Origin: CAYMLL01 sp964390645
GTDB taxonomy: Bacteria; Planctomycetota; UBA8108
Reading direction: 5' to 3'
Assembly: GCA_964390645.1 (NCBI GenBank)
Contig: CAYMLL010000124.1
Span: 1 to 20,393, forward strand
Length of the DNA: 20,393 nt
Shown here: piece by piece, positions 8,027 to 16,265 of the stretch
How the letters are laid out: the number at the start of each line of letters is the position of its first letter
How positions within the stretch are numbered: the first letter of the stretch is position 1
Notes under the pieces: model-generated
Told to the model about the DNA's origin: nothing
The model's database searches: none
What the model saw: the letters and a program-made list of their open reading frames with translations, nothing else
Made by a program: the position numbers and the translations under genes

Positions 8027-11000
8027 AGATCAGCTCTTTGCGATTCAGCATCGTGTGGCAGAGCTCCTTCCAGTGATCGAAGGAGACTGCGCTCTCGTCA
8101 GCCTCGAGGTCGGACAGGACGCCGCGAGCCCACTCGATCTCGCGTTTCGTCGCGCCGCGTCCGAAGGCCTGGCGGTGGAGCAGGTCGACCCGCTCGGCGA
8201 ATGTCGTCTTGCCGGAGCTCGCGATGCGGCGTGCCCACCTCTCTGCCGCCTTCCAGGACAGGCTGCCGTTGAGTATTGCCAGTGACTGCGCCGGTCCTGC
8301 CGTGACGTTGCGCCGGCCGAACGTCTCCGTCGCGTTGGGCATGTCGAAGGTCATCAAGAACTCGGGCATGTACCGCCGTCTGAGCTGGATGTAGACCGAG
8401 CGGCGATTCCCTCCGTCGCCCTTCTGGCTCGGACCGAAGAGTTTTCGGTCGAGCTCGCCGCTGACGGCGAGGAGCGTGTCGCGTACTTGCTCGGCCTGCA
8501 GCCGTCGCACCGGCATGTGCTGGAGGAGCTTATTCTCGGGATCGTCGCGAAGAGCCGCCGCAGAACCCCGGGTCGACAGACGGTAGGTGCTCGAGAGCGT
8601 GATCTCGCGGATCAGGCGTTTCACCGACCAGTCGTTTCTCACGAACTTGCTCGCGATGTGATCGAGGAGCTTCGGATGAGACGGCTTCTCGCCCATGTGG
8701 CCGAAGTCGTCGACCGAGGAGACGATCCCTCGTCCGAAGAGGTGATGCCAGATGCGGTTGGCCATGACGCGAGCGGTCACGGGGTTGCTGGCCGCCAGCA
8801 GTGACTCGGCCCACTGGAGGCGACCGCTACCTGGGGCCTGGAAGGGTCTGGCATCGAGCACGTCGAGAAAGTGCCTCGGATTGGGCGCGGGGCTCGGGTT
8901 CCGGTGTGCGCCCCGGATGTACACCGGCTCGTCGATGCCGTGACCGTCCGCGAGGCTGCGGACGTAGGTGGGCGCGGGAATCCCGGACTGCATCTTCCGA
9001 TACGCCGCGACGGCGACCTGCAACGCCTCGGTCCGCGCCGCGCGGAGGTCGATCACGCCCGCGGTGAAGAGACCGTCGAGGAGATCTCCCTGATCGACCG
9101 TCAGTCTGTCGGACCGCCAGGCGTCCGGAATCGCCGCGACCCTGGCGGCCACGAGCTCCAGCACCTGCGTGGGCGTTGTCGGCAGCTCGCTCTGGACACC
9201 CCACGCGGACCCCCCTGGCAGCGGACGCAGTGGTCCGTTGACCGTCGCCGAGTCGAGGACCGCCCAGGAGCCGTCGACATGCCCGCCGATTCCCCACGCG
9301 AAGTTCATCTGGCCGCCGTTGTGCTGCACCTCGATGTAGGCGGGCTCGCCGATCCACAGTCTCGTCGCGAAGCGGACCGTCTTCCACCGGTCGCTGTTGA
9401 TGACCTTCGTCGTTCCGCCGGTCGTCGGGCCTCTCCCGATCAGCTCGTAGTGGCGGACGTAGAGGCTCACTCGCACGTTCTTCCCCTTGACGCGTACGCT
9501 GACGGATTCTCCCTCGATCTTGAAGGTGGGAGACCGTATCGCTCCGGCGAATCGCGACGCGAGATGGCCCGCCGCGGGTCGCCCTCCGGCGAACGCCGCG
9601 ACGGCGCGATCTCCGGACGCCGCGACGACGAAGTCACCTGCCGGACGCGGTGCGTCCTCGAAAGACACCCCGGAGGTGAGCCACTCGCCGAACTCCGTTC
9701 GGCCGAGCTTTCCGAGCGGCGGCTTCGCCGGCTTCTCGGCACCTCGGAGTCGGCTCCAGACCGAGGTGATCGCCGCCTCGTCCTTCGCCTCGAGCAGTAT
9801 CGACAGCGCCTTGAACACCTCGTTCGGCTTCTTCTTCAGAGCTTCCGCCCACCGCTTTTGCTCCGGTGTGGTCGGGTCGCCCGCCTGGACGGCGATCAGA
9901 TCCTCGTGCACGGTGCGGAGGTCCTTCGCCACGGCGTCGGCGAGCGCCCGGCGGATCTCGATCTTCTTCTCGCGCAGTTGGTCACGGGCCGTCGCCTGTT
10001 TCCTCGGCGGGTTGATGTCCGCGTAGTCGATGCGCGAGCTCGCGATCACCCCGTAGAGCGAGTAGTAGTCCTTCGTCGTGATCGCGTCGAACTTGTGGTC
10101 GTGGCAACGTGCGCAGGCGAGCGTGTGACCCAGGAATGTCTTGCCGACGACGTCGATCATGTCGTCGAAGACCCGTGCCTCGTCAGCGTGGATGTCCGGC
10201 GGGCCATGTTGACCGTCGGTGAGGTAGAGGTAGCCAGGGCCGATCACCGACTCGTTGATGCCGGTCTCGGGGTTCAGGCGAGGCTCGATGAGATCGCCGG
10301 CGATCGCTTCGCGCACGAGCTGGTCGTACGGGACGTCACTGTTGAACGCTCGGATCAGGTAGTCGCGGTAGTGGAAGGCGTTCGGCATCGGGTAGTCGGC
10401 CTCGAACGCCTTGGTCTCCGCGTAGCGTACCAGGTCCATCCAGTGTCGTGCCCACTGCTCGCCGAAGTGGGGCGAGCGCAGTAGACGATCGACGACGGTC
10501 TCGTACGCCGCTGTCGACGTGTCCTCGACAAAATCGTGCAACTCCCCCGGGGCGGGGGGAAGCCCGGTGAGATCGTACGTGACGCGGCGGAGCCACGACT
10601 CACGTTTCGCGGCAGCGGCGGGTCTCCAGCCTCTGGCCTCGAGTCTCGAGAGCACGAACCGGTCGATGTCACCGCGCGGCCAGCTCTTCTGCTCCACTTC
10701 CGGTACGTCAACGGTGCGGACTGGCTGCAGCGACCACCACTTCTTTCGCTCGGCGAGATCGGACTTGTCGTCGGCGTGCGCGTCTCTCGTCTTTCTCGCG
10801 CGAGGATCGGGAGCGCCCATATCGATCCAGCGCACGAAGTCGGCGACGACGCTCGCCGGCAGCTTCGCCTTCGGGGGCATCTGGAACTTGTCGTAGCGAA
10901 GCGCGCTGATGAGGAGACTCTCCTGCGGCTCTCCGGGTAGGATCACCGCGCCGGACTCTCCGCCCTGCTGCCAGCCCCAGCCGCTGTCGAGCAGCAGCTT

Positions 11001-11147
11001 GCCACGGAGCTTCTTCGCCGTCGTCGAGTGGCACTTGTAGCAGTGCTCGACGAGCACGGGACGGATCTTCTTCTCGAAGAAGTCGCGACCTTCCGGATCG
11101 GATTCAGGGGCACCGAGCAGGCTGAGAGTGACGACCAGCGTGAGCAC
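8016..11147 (-). CDS. PSCyt1/DUF1549/DUF1553 secreted cytochrome-like protein, second cluster
   Basis: A 1043-residue protein with a short signal peptide (LTLVVTLSLLGAP). PSCyt1 carries CYKCH at 36-40 and MPPKAKLP at 90-97. DUF1549 spans about 150-365, including LRRVTYDLTGLPP and a second motif, CARCHDHKFD, at 345-354. A helical linker precedes a beta-rich central module (about 500-645; VSVRVKGKNVRVSLYVRHYE, then PAYIEVQHNGGQ), unlike that in either paralogue here. DUF1553 runs from about 770 to the end (SNPVTARVMANRIWHHLFGR at 787-806). Two CxxCH motifs suggest one or two c-type haems in the periplasm; the electron partner and reaction are unknown. The GTG start is fixed by AAAGGAG five bases upstream. 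It follows a 110-base spacer with strong inverted repeats after the first cluster and is coupled to its DUF1501 partner by an 11-base overlap. Confidence 0.94.
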   Translation of the reverse strand: MLTLVVTLSLLGAPESDPEGRDFFEKKIRPVLVEHCYKCHSTTAKKLRGKLLLDSGWGWQQGGESGAVILPGEPQESLLISALRYDKFQMPPKAKLPASVVADFVRWIDMGAPDPRARKTRDAHADDKSDLAERKKWWSLQPVRTVDVPEVEQKSWPRGDIDRFVLSRLEARGWRPAAAAKRESWLRRVTYDLTGLPPAPGELHDFVEDTSTAAYETVVDRLLRSPHFGEQWARHWMDLVRYAETKAFEADYPMPNAFHYRDYLIRAFNSDVPYDQLVREAIAGDLIEPRLNPETGINESVIGPGYLYLTDGQHGPPDIHADEARVFDDMIDVVGKTFLGHTLACARCHDHKFDAITTKDYYSLYGVIASSRIDYADINPPRKQATARDQLREKKIEIRRALADAVAKDLRTVHEDLIAVQAGDPTTPEQKRWAEALKKKPNEVFKALSILLEAKDEAAITSVWSRLRGAEKPAKPPLGKLGRTEFGEWLTSGVSFEDAPRPAGDFVVAASGDRAVAAFAGGRPAAGHLASRFAGAIRSPTFKIEGESVSVRVKGKNVRVSLYVRHYELIGRGPTTGGTTKVINSDRWKTVRFATRLWIGEPAYIEVQHNGGQMNFAWGIGGHVDGSWAVLDSATVNGPLRPLPGGSAWGVQSELPTTPTQVLELVAARVAAIPDAWRSDRLTVDQGDLLDGLFTAGVIDLRAARTEALQVAVAAYRKMQSGIPAPTYVRSLADGHGIDEPVYIRGAHRNPSPAPNPRHFLDVLDARPFQAPGSGRLQWAESLLAASNPVTARVMANRIWHHLFGRGIVSSVDDFGHMGEKPSHPKLLDHIASKFVRNDWSVKRLIREITLSSTYRLSTRGSAAALRDDPENKLLQHMPVRRLQAEQVRDTLLAVSGELDRKLFGPSQKGDGGNRRSVYIQLRRRYMPEFLMTFDMPNATETFGRRNVTAGPAQSLAILNGSLSWKAAERWARRIASSGKTTFAERVDLLHRQAFGRGATKREIEWARGVLSDLEADESAVSFDHWKELCHTMLNRKELIYVH

Positions 11148-11152
11148 GTGTT

Positions 11153-11159
11153 CTCCTTT
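11153..11159 (-). promoter_or_regulatory. ribosome binding site fixing the GTG start at 11147
   Basis: AAAGGAG on the minus strand, five bases before GTG 11147-11145, is near-consensus. It supports GTG as the true start and independent ribosome loading after the structured spacer. Confidence 0.7.
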
Positions 11160-11194
11160 GCGAGCGGGCTGTCAATCCCTCTTGTCGGCTTGCG

Positions 11195-11238
11195 AGCCCT
11201 GCGGGCCGCTGCTCGCAGCGCAGGCGTGAGGCAGGGCT
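11195..11238 (-). repeat. nested inverted repeat between the two PSCyt1-DUF1501 clusters
   Basis: Outer arms AGCCCTGC (11195-11202) and GCAGGGCT (11231-11238) are perfect 8-base complements. Between them CGCTGC (11207-11212) and GCAGCG (11215-11220) form an inner hairpin with a two-base loop, or five pairs with a four-base loop. In RNA this would be a stable GC-rich structure about 50 bases before the GTG at 11147. There is no U run after it, so it is more likely an mRNA stabiliser, processing site or REP-like element than a simple intrinsic terminator. Confidence 0.5.
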
Positions 11239-11242
11239 TTCG

Positions 11243-11259
11243 GATGCCCACTCGGCATC
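11243..11259 (-). repeat. short hairpin at the end of the first DUF1501 gene
   Basis: GATGCC (11243-11248) and GGCATC (11254-11259) are perfect 6-base complements around a five-base loop. The hairpin overlaps the TGA stop of the DUF1501 gene (11258-11260). No T tract follows, so termination here is uncertain; together with the nested repeat just downstream it may separate expression of the two clusters. Confidence 0.4.
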
Positions 11260-12754
11260 AGGCCAGGATCTCGTGGACGATTTTCCCGTGCACGTCCGTC
11301 AGACGGAAGTCCCTTCCCTGATGCCGGAAGGTCAGACGCTCGTGGTCGATGCCGAGGTTGTGCAGGGTCGTCGCGTTGAGGTCGTGGATATGAACCGGGT
11401 TCTCGACGATGTTGTAGCTGAAGTCGTCGGTCTCGCCGTGGACGACGCCCGGTCGGATTCCCGCGCCCGCCATCCACTTCGTGTAGCAGCGGGGGTGATG
11501 ATCCCGACCGTAGTTCTTCTTGCTGAGCTTACCCTGGCAGTAGATGGTCCGTCCGAACTCGCCCCCCCAGATCACCAGCGTGTCGTCGAGCATGCCACGC
11601 TGCTTGAGGTCGCGGACCAGGCCCGCGCACGGCTGATCGATGATGCCGCACTGGCGACGGATGTCCTTCGGCAGGTTGCCGTGCTGATCCCACTGGCGGA
11701 TGAAAATCTGCGTGAATCGCACACCGCGTTCCGCGAGCCGACGAGCGAGCAGGCAGTTGGCCGCGAAGGTTCCGGGCTTCTTCACCTCGGGACCGTACAT
11801 GTCGAGAATTGCCTGCGGCTCTGCGGAGATGTCGGTCAGCTCCGGCACCGACGTCTGCATCCGGTACGCCATCTCGTACTGCGCGATGCGTGAGCGGATC
11901 TCCGGATCGCCGACGGTCGTGTAACGTTCGGCGTTGAGCTTCGCGAGCTCGTCGAGCATCCGGCGTCGCATCGCCGCGCTCATGCCGTCGGGGTTCGACA
12001 GGTAGAGGACCGGGTCGCCGTTCGAGCGGAAGCTGACGCCCTGGTGACGTGTCGAGAGGAAGCCGGCCCCCCAGAGACGCGCGTAGAGCGCCTGACCACC
12101 GAAGCCGCCGTTGACCGTCGAGTGAAGTACGACGAACGAGGGGAGATCACGGTTCATGCTTCCGAGGCCGTAGGAGAGCCAGGCCCCGGAGCTCGGTCGG
12201 CCCGGAAGCTGGCTCCCGGTCTGGATGTAGGTGATCGCCGGGTCGTGGTTGATCGCCTCGGTGTGGACCGTCTTGATCACCGCGATGTCGTCGACGATGC
12301 CCGCCGTGTGCGGCAGCAGCTCGCTGACCCACGCGCCGTGTTTGCCGTAGCGTGAGAACTTGAACCTCGACGGCGCGATCGGGAACCGCTTCTGCCCCGA
12401 TGTCATCGTCGTGATACGCTGACCGTTGCGGACCGAATCCGGCAGGTCCTTGTCGTACCAGTCGTTCATCTGCGGCTTGTAGTCCCACATGTCGAGTTGC
12501 GACGGCGCTCCCGACATGAACAGGTAGATGACGCGCTTGGCCTTCGGCGCGAAGTGGGGTAGCCCCGGCAGTCCACCGGTCGAGGGATCGAGCCGTGCCG
12601 TGGCGGGCGACTCCGCCGCGGGTGACGCGATGGTCCGCTCGTTCAGGAGTGACGCCAGCGCCGCGGTTCCGATTCCGGCGCCGAGGCCGGTCGTGGTGCG
12701 GCCGAAGAAGTGACGGCGTGTCTCGATCAGCTCGGCTTCACGAATCGGGTTCAT
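11258..12754 (-). CDS. DUF1501 family protein, Tat-exported, first cluster
   Basis: A 498-residue protein. The twin-arginine signal (ETRRHFFGRTTTGLGAG, residues 11-27) indicates folding before export. The DUF1501 core shows FMSGAPSQLDMWDYKP (79-94), RQWDQHGN (353-360), WGGEFGRTIY (396-405), GRDHHPRCYTKWMAG (416-430), VHIHDLNATTLHNLGIDH (454-471) and LTDVHGK (485-491). These Asp and His clusters suggest a metal site as in the alkaline-phosphatase superfamily, but the substrate is unknown. It differs from its paralogue at 6617-8026 by a longer N-terminal spacer (residues 40-65) and small insertions. ATG 12754 lies seven bases after the stop of the PSCyt1 gene, with GAGAGG about a dozen bases upstream, so the two form a bicistronic unit. 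Hairpins follow the stop. Confidence 0.94.
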   Translation of the reverse strand: MNPIREAELIETRRHFFGRTTTGLGAGIGTAALASLLNERTIASPAAESPATARLDPSTGGLPGLPHFAPKAKRVIYLFMSGAPSQLDMWDYKPQMNDWYDKDLPDSVRNGQRITTMTSGQKRFPIAPSRFKFSRYGKHGAWVSELLPHTAGIVDDIAVIKTVHTEAINHDPAITYIQTGSQLPGRPSSGAWLSYGLGSMNRDLPSFVVLHSTVNGGFGGQALYARLWGAGFLSTRHQGVSFRSNGDPVLYLSNPDGMSAAMRRRMLDELAKLNAERYTTVGDPEIRSRIAQYEMAYRMQTSVPELTDISAEPQAILDMYGPEVKKPGTFAANCLLARRLAERGVRFTQIFIRQWDQHGNLPKDIRRQCGIIDQPCAGLVRDLKQRGMLDDTLVIWGGEFGRTIYCQGKLSKKNYGRDHHPRCYTKWMAGAGIRPGVVHGETDDFSYNIVENPVHIHDLNATTLHNLGIDHERLTFRHQGRDFRLTDVHGKIVHEILA

Positions 12755-12761
12755 CGGTGTA

Positions 12762-15700
12762 TCAGCCTCTCGTGATCGTCTCGCTGAGGTTCAGCAGCAG
12801 GTGAGTGACCATCGTCCACGCGCCGAGCTCGTTGACGTCGAGCGACTCGTCGCGTTTCGACTCGCCGGCGGAGAGCAGCTTGCCGGCTGCTTCCGGGCTC
12901 TTCTCGTACTCGGCGAGCGCCGACTCCAGGAAGCCTCCCAGCGTCTCCAGCTCGCTCTCTCGCGGCTGCCGTGAGACGACGGAGCGGAACGCGAAGGTGA
13001 TCCGCTGCCGGGTGTCAGCACCGCCTTCGCGCAGCACGCGCTCCGCTAACTTTCGCGCGGCCTCGACGAACTGCACGTCGTTCATCAGCACCAGCGCCTG
13101 CAGCGGCGTGTTGGTGCGTGCCCGACGGACCTGGCAGGTCTCCCGGTCCGGAGCGTCGAACATCGACATCGACGGCGGCGGCGACGTGCGCTTCCAGAAC
13201 GTGTACATGCTCCGGCGGTAGAGCTTCGAGCCGCTGTCCTGCTTGAAGACTGACGTGTTGCTGCCGCCGAAGCCGACGGGCTTCCAGAGTCCGGCCGGCT
13301 GGTAGGGCCTGACGCTCTTGCCGCCGACCTCCTCGACGAGGAGCCCGCTGATCGCCAGCGCCTGGTCACGGACGATCTCGGCGTCGAGACGGAAGCGTGG
13401 CCCGCGCGCGAGCAATCGGTTGTCGGGGTCTGCCTCGAGCTTCTCCGGCGAAACTCGAGACGATTGCCGGTAGGTGGACGAGAGGACGAGCATCTTGATC
13501 AGACGCTGGACGTCCCAGCCGGACTCGACGAAGTCGACGGCCAGCCAGTCGAGCAGCCGGGGATGCGACGGTTGCTCGCCCTGGGTGCCGAAGTCCTCCG
13601 AGGTTCGCACGATCCCGGTGCCGAACAGCTGCTGCCAGAATCGATTGACCGTCACGCGTGCGGTCAGCGGGTGGCCCGGCTTGACGAGCCACCTCGCGAG
13701 CCCGAGTCGATTCGGGGGCTCATCCGCGGAGGCCGGTGCGATCCACTGCGGAACGCGTGACGAGACCTTCTCCCTCTGCTCGGTGTACAGGCCTCGCTCG
13801 AGGATGTACGCCTGTCGTGGCGTCTTGCGATCCTCCATCACGAGTGTGGACGCGAAGGCCCCCTCGATGTCGCGGAGCTTCTTCTCGAGATCGGTCCGGC
13901 GTTTCACCGGCTCCGCGAGCAGCTCTCCTGTCGACGGACGGACGTGCTCGAGAAAGTAGCGCGTCAGCTTCGTGGTCTGTGCCGCGGAGCGCTTCTCCCG
14001 CGCCACGTCCAGGATCTTCTGGATCTCACCGGGAATCGGGGGGTGCTTCGTCTTCGCGCGGTATTGCTCCCAGAGCGAGATGGACTCGAGCTTCTCGGGA
14101 GGCAAGAGAGCGATCGACCGGACTCCCGCCTTGTCCCAGTGGACGGTGCCGCCGAACTGGGTGAAGGCCCAGCCGTTGATCGCGGCGCCGGGGGCGAGGC
14201 CGACGGCCGACGCCGCCACCTCGATCCGCGCCCACTCCCCGGGCTTCGGCAGGTCTCCGATGCGCAGGTTCGACGCGTTGTTGCGGCCTGCTCCGTGCCC
14301 CTTGTCCGCGCCCCAGAATGCGCGGTGCTCCCAGGAGCCGTCGTTGAACTGCAGCTGGACGGTCTGTGGCGGATTCTTCGTATCGAGGTAGACGTAGGCG
14401 AAGAGCCGGTCCTGCTCGCCGACGATCAGCTTGTTCTTCGCGTCGGTGAAGAAGTGCTGGCTGAGACCGGTTGCGGTACGGACCGAGGACGTCTTGCCGC
14501 TGAGCACCGGATCCTTGTCCGACGCGGTGACGAACTTCCACGAGCCGGCGCCCTCGTTGCCCTGCGGCTTGGCGCCCTGCGGGAGCTCGTCGTCGAACCA
14601 GACGGCGTCCCCGGCCTCGAGCTCTCCGAGCGTCTCCGTGGGGAACGGGTCCTCGTACTCGAGCGCCCCGAGCTTCTTCTCGATCTCCTCGCGGACCTCG
14701 GTCAGTCCCGCTCTGGCGCTTGCCAGCTCCGTCTCCTGCCGGCGGGAGGGCACCTTGACGCTCGGAGGCGGCAGCAGCGCGTTTCCGTCCATCGCCTTCT
14801 CGGTGAGGCTGTAGAAGTACGAGAACAGCTGGTAGAACTCCTTCTGCGTCAGCGGGTCGAACTTGTGCTCGTGGCAGACCGCGCACCCCGCGGTGAGGCC
14901 GAGCCAGACCGTCGATGTGGTCTCGACGCGATCGACCGCGTATCGCACGTAGTACTCCGCGTCGATGGAGCCGCCCTCGCTCGTCGTCACGTTGCAGCGG
15001 TTGAAGCCGGTGGCGACGCGTTGCTTCAGCGTTGGCCCCGGCAGCAGGTCGCCGGCGAGCTGCTCGATCGTGAACTCGTCGAAGGGCTGGTTTCGATGGA
15101 AGGAGTCGATGACCCAGTCGCGATAGGGCCATATCGAGCGCTCGTTGTCGAGATGGAGTCCGTGAGTGTCCGCGTAGTGGGCCGCGTCGAGCCAGTTGCG
15201 CGCCATGTGCTCCGCGTAGCTCTCCGAGCGCAGGAGACGATCGACGACTCGCGCGTAGGCGTCGTTCGAGTCGTCCGCGAGGAAGTCATCGATTTCGCGG
15301 AGTGTCGGTGGAAGACCGGTGAGGTCGAGCGTGACGCGGCGAATCAACGTCACCTTGTCGGCTGACGGCTCCGGCGCGATCCGGGCGCTCCGGAGCTTCG
15401 CATGGATGAAGGCGTCGACGGGGTTCGTCGTGTGCCGTCCCTCCACGGGAGCCGGCGGCTCGGGTCTCTTCGGAGGCTGGAACGCCCAGTGAGCAGCCCA
15501 CTCGGCGCCACCGTCGATCCAGCGTCGGATGCGTGCGACCTCGTCGTCATCGAGCTTCTTGCCGGAGTCCGCGGGCGGCATGCGTTCGTCGGGATCGGTC
15601 GACGTGATGCGGCGGTAGACCTCGCTGCGGGAGCTGTCCCCCGGGACCACTGCGAAGCCGCCGGAACGCAGCTTCGCGGTCGCGCCTTGACGCTCGTCGA

Positions 15701-15926
15701 GACGCAGGCCGGCCTTGCGGACCTTCTTGTCCGGACCGTGGCACTGGAAACAGCTCTCCGACAGGATCGGCAGGATCTCGCGGCCGAAGTCGATCTTCGA
15801 GTCCTCGGCCCGGAGTCTTTCCGCTCCGGCGGGGGCGAGGAAGACGACGAAGGCCACCACGGCGAGGCCGTGAGGTCGGGGGGGCTGCGCTTGATTACCG
15901 GTGATGGTCGATAGCCGATCGAGCAT
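12762..15926 (-). CDS. PSCyt1/DUF1549/DUF1553 secreted cytochrome-like protein, first cluster
   Basis: A 1054-residue protein from ATG 15926. The signal peptide (LAVVAFVVFLAPAGA, 21-35) leads to PSCyt1 with CFQCHGPDKKVRKAGLRLD (59-77) and RMPPADSGKKL (115-125). DUF1549 (about 165-370) includes LIRRVTLDLTGLPP and CAVCHEHKFDPL at 348-359. A central beta-rich module (about 440-605; AVWFDDELPQGA, FAYVYLDTKNPPQTVQLQF) looks like a galactose-binding-type sandwich. DUF1553 runs from about 740 (HPLTARVTVNRFWQQLFGTG at 752-771) to the end, with RRARTNTPLQALVLMND (934-950). This full-length form is the commonest layout of the family. The frame stays open to 16019, but the promoter boxes lie inside that extension and ATG 15926 sits directly before the signal peptide, with GGAG 11 bases upstream. 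It heads a unit with the DUF1501 gene 7 bases downstream. Confidence 0.94.
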   Translation of the reverse strand: MLDRLSTITGNQAQPPRPHGLAVVAFVVFLAPAGAERLRAEDSKIDFGREILPILSESCFQCHGPDKKVRKAGLRLDERQGATAKLRSGGFAVVPGDSSRSEVYRRITSTDPDERMPPADSGKKLDDDEVARIRRWIDGGAEWAAHWAFQPPKRPEPPAPVEGRHTTNPVDAFIHAKLRSARIAPEPSADKVTLIRRVTLDLTGLPPTLREIDDFLADDSNDAYARVVDRLLRSESYAEHMARNWLDAAHYADTHGLHLDNERSIWPYRDWVIDSFHRNQPFDEFTIEQLAGDLLPGPTLKQRVATGFNRCNVTTSEGGSIDAEYYVRYAVDRVETTSTVWLGLTAGCAVCHEHKFDPLTQKEFYQLFSYFYSLTEKAMDGNALLPPPSVKVPSRRQETELASARAGLTEVREEIEKKLGALEYEDPFPTETLGELEAGDAVWFDDELPQGAKPQGNEGAGSWKFVTASDKDPVLSGKTSSVRTATGLSQHFFTDAKNKLIVGEQDRLFAYVYLDTKNPPQTVQLQFNDGSWEHRAFWGADKGHGAGRNNASNLRIGDLPKPGEWARIEVAASAVGLAPGAAINGWAFTQFGGTVHWDKAGVRSIALLPPEKLESISLWEQYRAKTKHPPIPGEIQKILDVAREKRSAAQTTKLTRYFLEHVRPSTGELLAEPVKRRTDLEKKLRDIEGAFASTLVMEDRKTPRQAYILERGLYTEQREKVSSRVPQWIAPASADEPPNRLGLARWLVKPGHPLTARVTVNRFWQQLFGTGIVRTSEDFGTQGEQPSHPRLLDWLAVDFVESGWDVQRLIKMLVLSSTYRQSSRVSPEKLEADPDNRLLARGPRFRLDAEIVRDQALAISGLLVEEVGGKSVRPYQPAGLWKPVGFGGSNTSVFKQDSGSKLYRRSMYTFWKRTSPPPSMSMFDAPDRETCQVRRARTNTPLQALVLMNDVQFVEAARKLAERVLREGGADTRQRITFAFRSVVSRQPRESELETLGGFLESALAEYEKSPEAAGKLLSAGESKRDESLDVNELGAWTMVTHLLLNLSETITRG

Positions 15927-15990
15927 GCCTCTGGAGACTCCTCGACATGGAACGACACCTTGGGCGACGTGGACGTTCGAGTTCGCGTCT

Positions 15991-16019
15991 ATTGTAGCGA
16001 GCGGCGGGCACCCGGTCAC
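15991..16019 (-). promoter_or_regulatory. sigma70-like promoter for the first PSCyt1-DUF1501 unit
   Basis: On the minus strand GTGACC (16019-16014, four of six to TTGACA) and TACAAT (15996-15991, five of six to TATAAT) are separated by exactly 17 bases. Transcription would begin near 15984, giving a leader of about 58 bases before ATG 15926. It is the best-spaced promoter pair I found in the window, and AT-rich hexamers are rare in this background. Confidence 0.55.
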
Positions 16020-16091
16020 GGTCCTGTCCGGCTCTCAGCACACCGTCGAGCTCGACGAGCGGGGGCACTCGGGGAAGGATCGGGTCCCCGG

Positions 16092-16108
16092 GCCAGGTCC
16101 GGCCTGGC
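16092..16108. repeat. short perfect dyad in the promoter spacer
   Basis: GCCAGG (16092-16097) and CCTGGC (16103-16108) are perfect complements around a five-base centre. The dyad lies about 75 bases upstream of the -35 box and beside a TTGACA-like hexamer. It could be an operator for a dimeric regulator or a small hairpin at the end of the upstream transcript; nothing distinguishes these. Confidence 0.3.
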
Positions 16109-16265
16109 TGTGTCAACGAGATCCGTGGCGCGCCGGCAGCGCTTCGTGCCGAGGGCCGCCCGCGATCCGCTGACGAAGGGCGAAGGAGCGAACGTGGAGC
16201 CCCGGAAAGAGGAACGCTCGACTTGCCGCGGCCAGCTCCGGGCGGGCTCGCTCGTCATGCTCGAG

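Larger units (their letters stand above)
15927..16265. other. noncoding spacer carrying the promoter of the first PSCyt1-DUF1501 unit
   Basis: This 339-base gap lies between the stop of the second FG-GAP gene and the ATG of the PSCyt1 gene. The frames open here have no Shine-Dalgarno and no protein-like composition. It holds the promoter boxes at 15991-16019, a dyad at 16092-16108 and a lone TTGACA-type hexamer at 16111-16116 with no matching -10. No intrinsic terminator with a T run was found for the upstream gene. Confidence 0.55.

Noticed and set aside
8871..10484. 537-codon open frame on the plus strand
   Set aside because: Antisense to a PSCyt1/DUF1549/DUF1553 gene with clear motifs; the composition is that of a GC shadow and no domain is visible.
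13944..15365. 473-codon open frame on the plus strand
   Set aside because: Antisense to the first-cluster PSCyt1 gene; Arg/Leu/Val-rich with no motifs and no credible ribosome site.
15927..16019. 31-codon N-terminal extension of the first-cluster PSCyt1 protein
   Set aside because: The extension covers the promoter boxes and would bury the signal peptide behind a polar leader.
16111..16116. TTGACA hexamer on the minus strand as a second promoter
   Set aside because: No -10-like sequence is found 16-18 bases downstream; a GC-rich dyad lies there instead.
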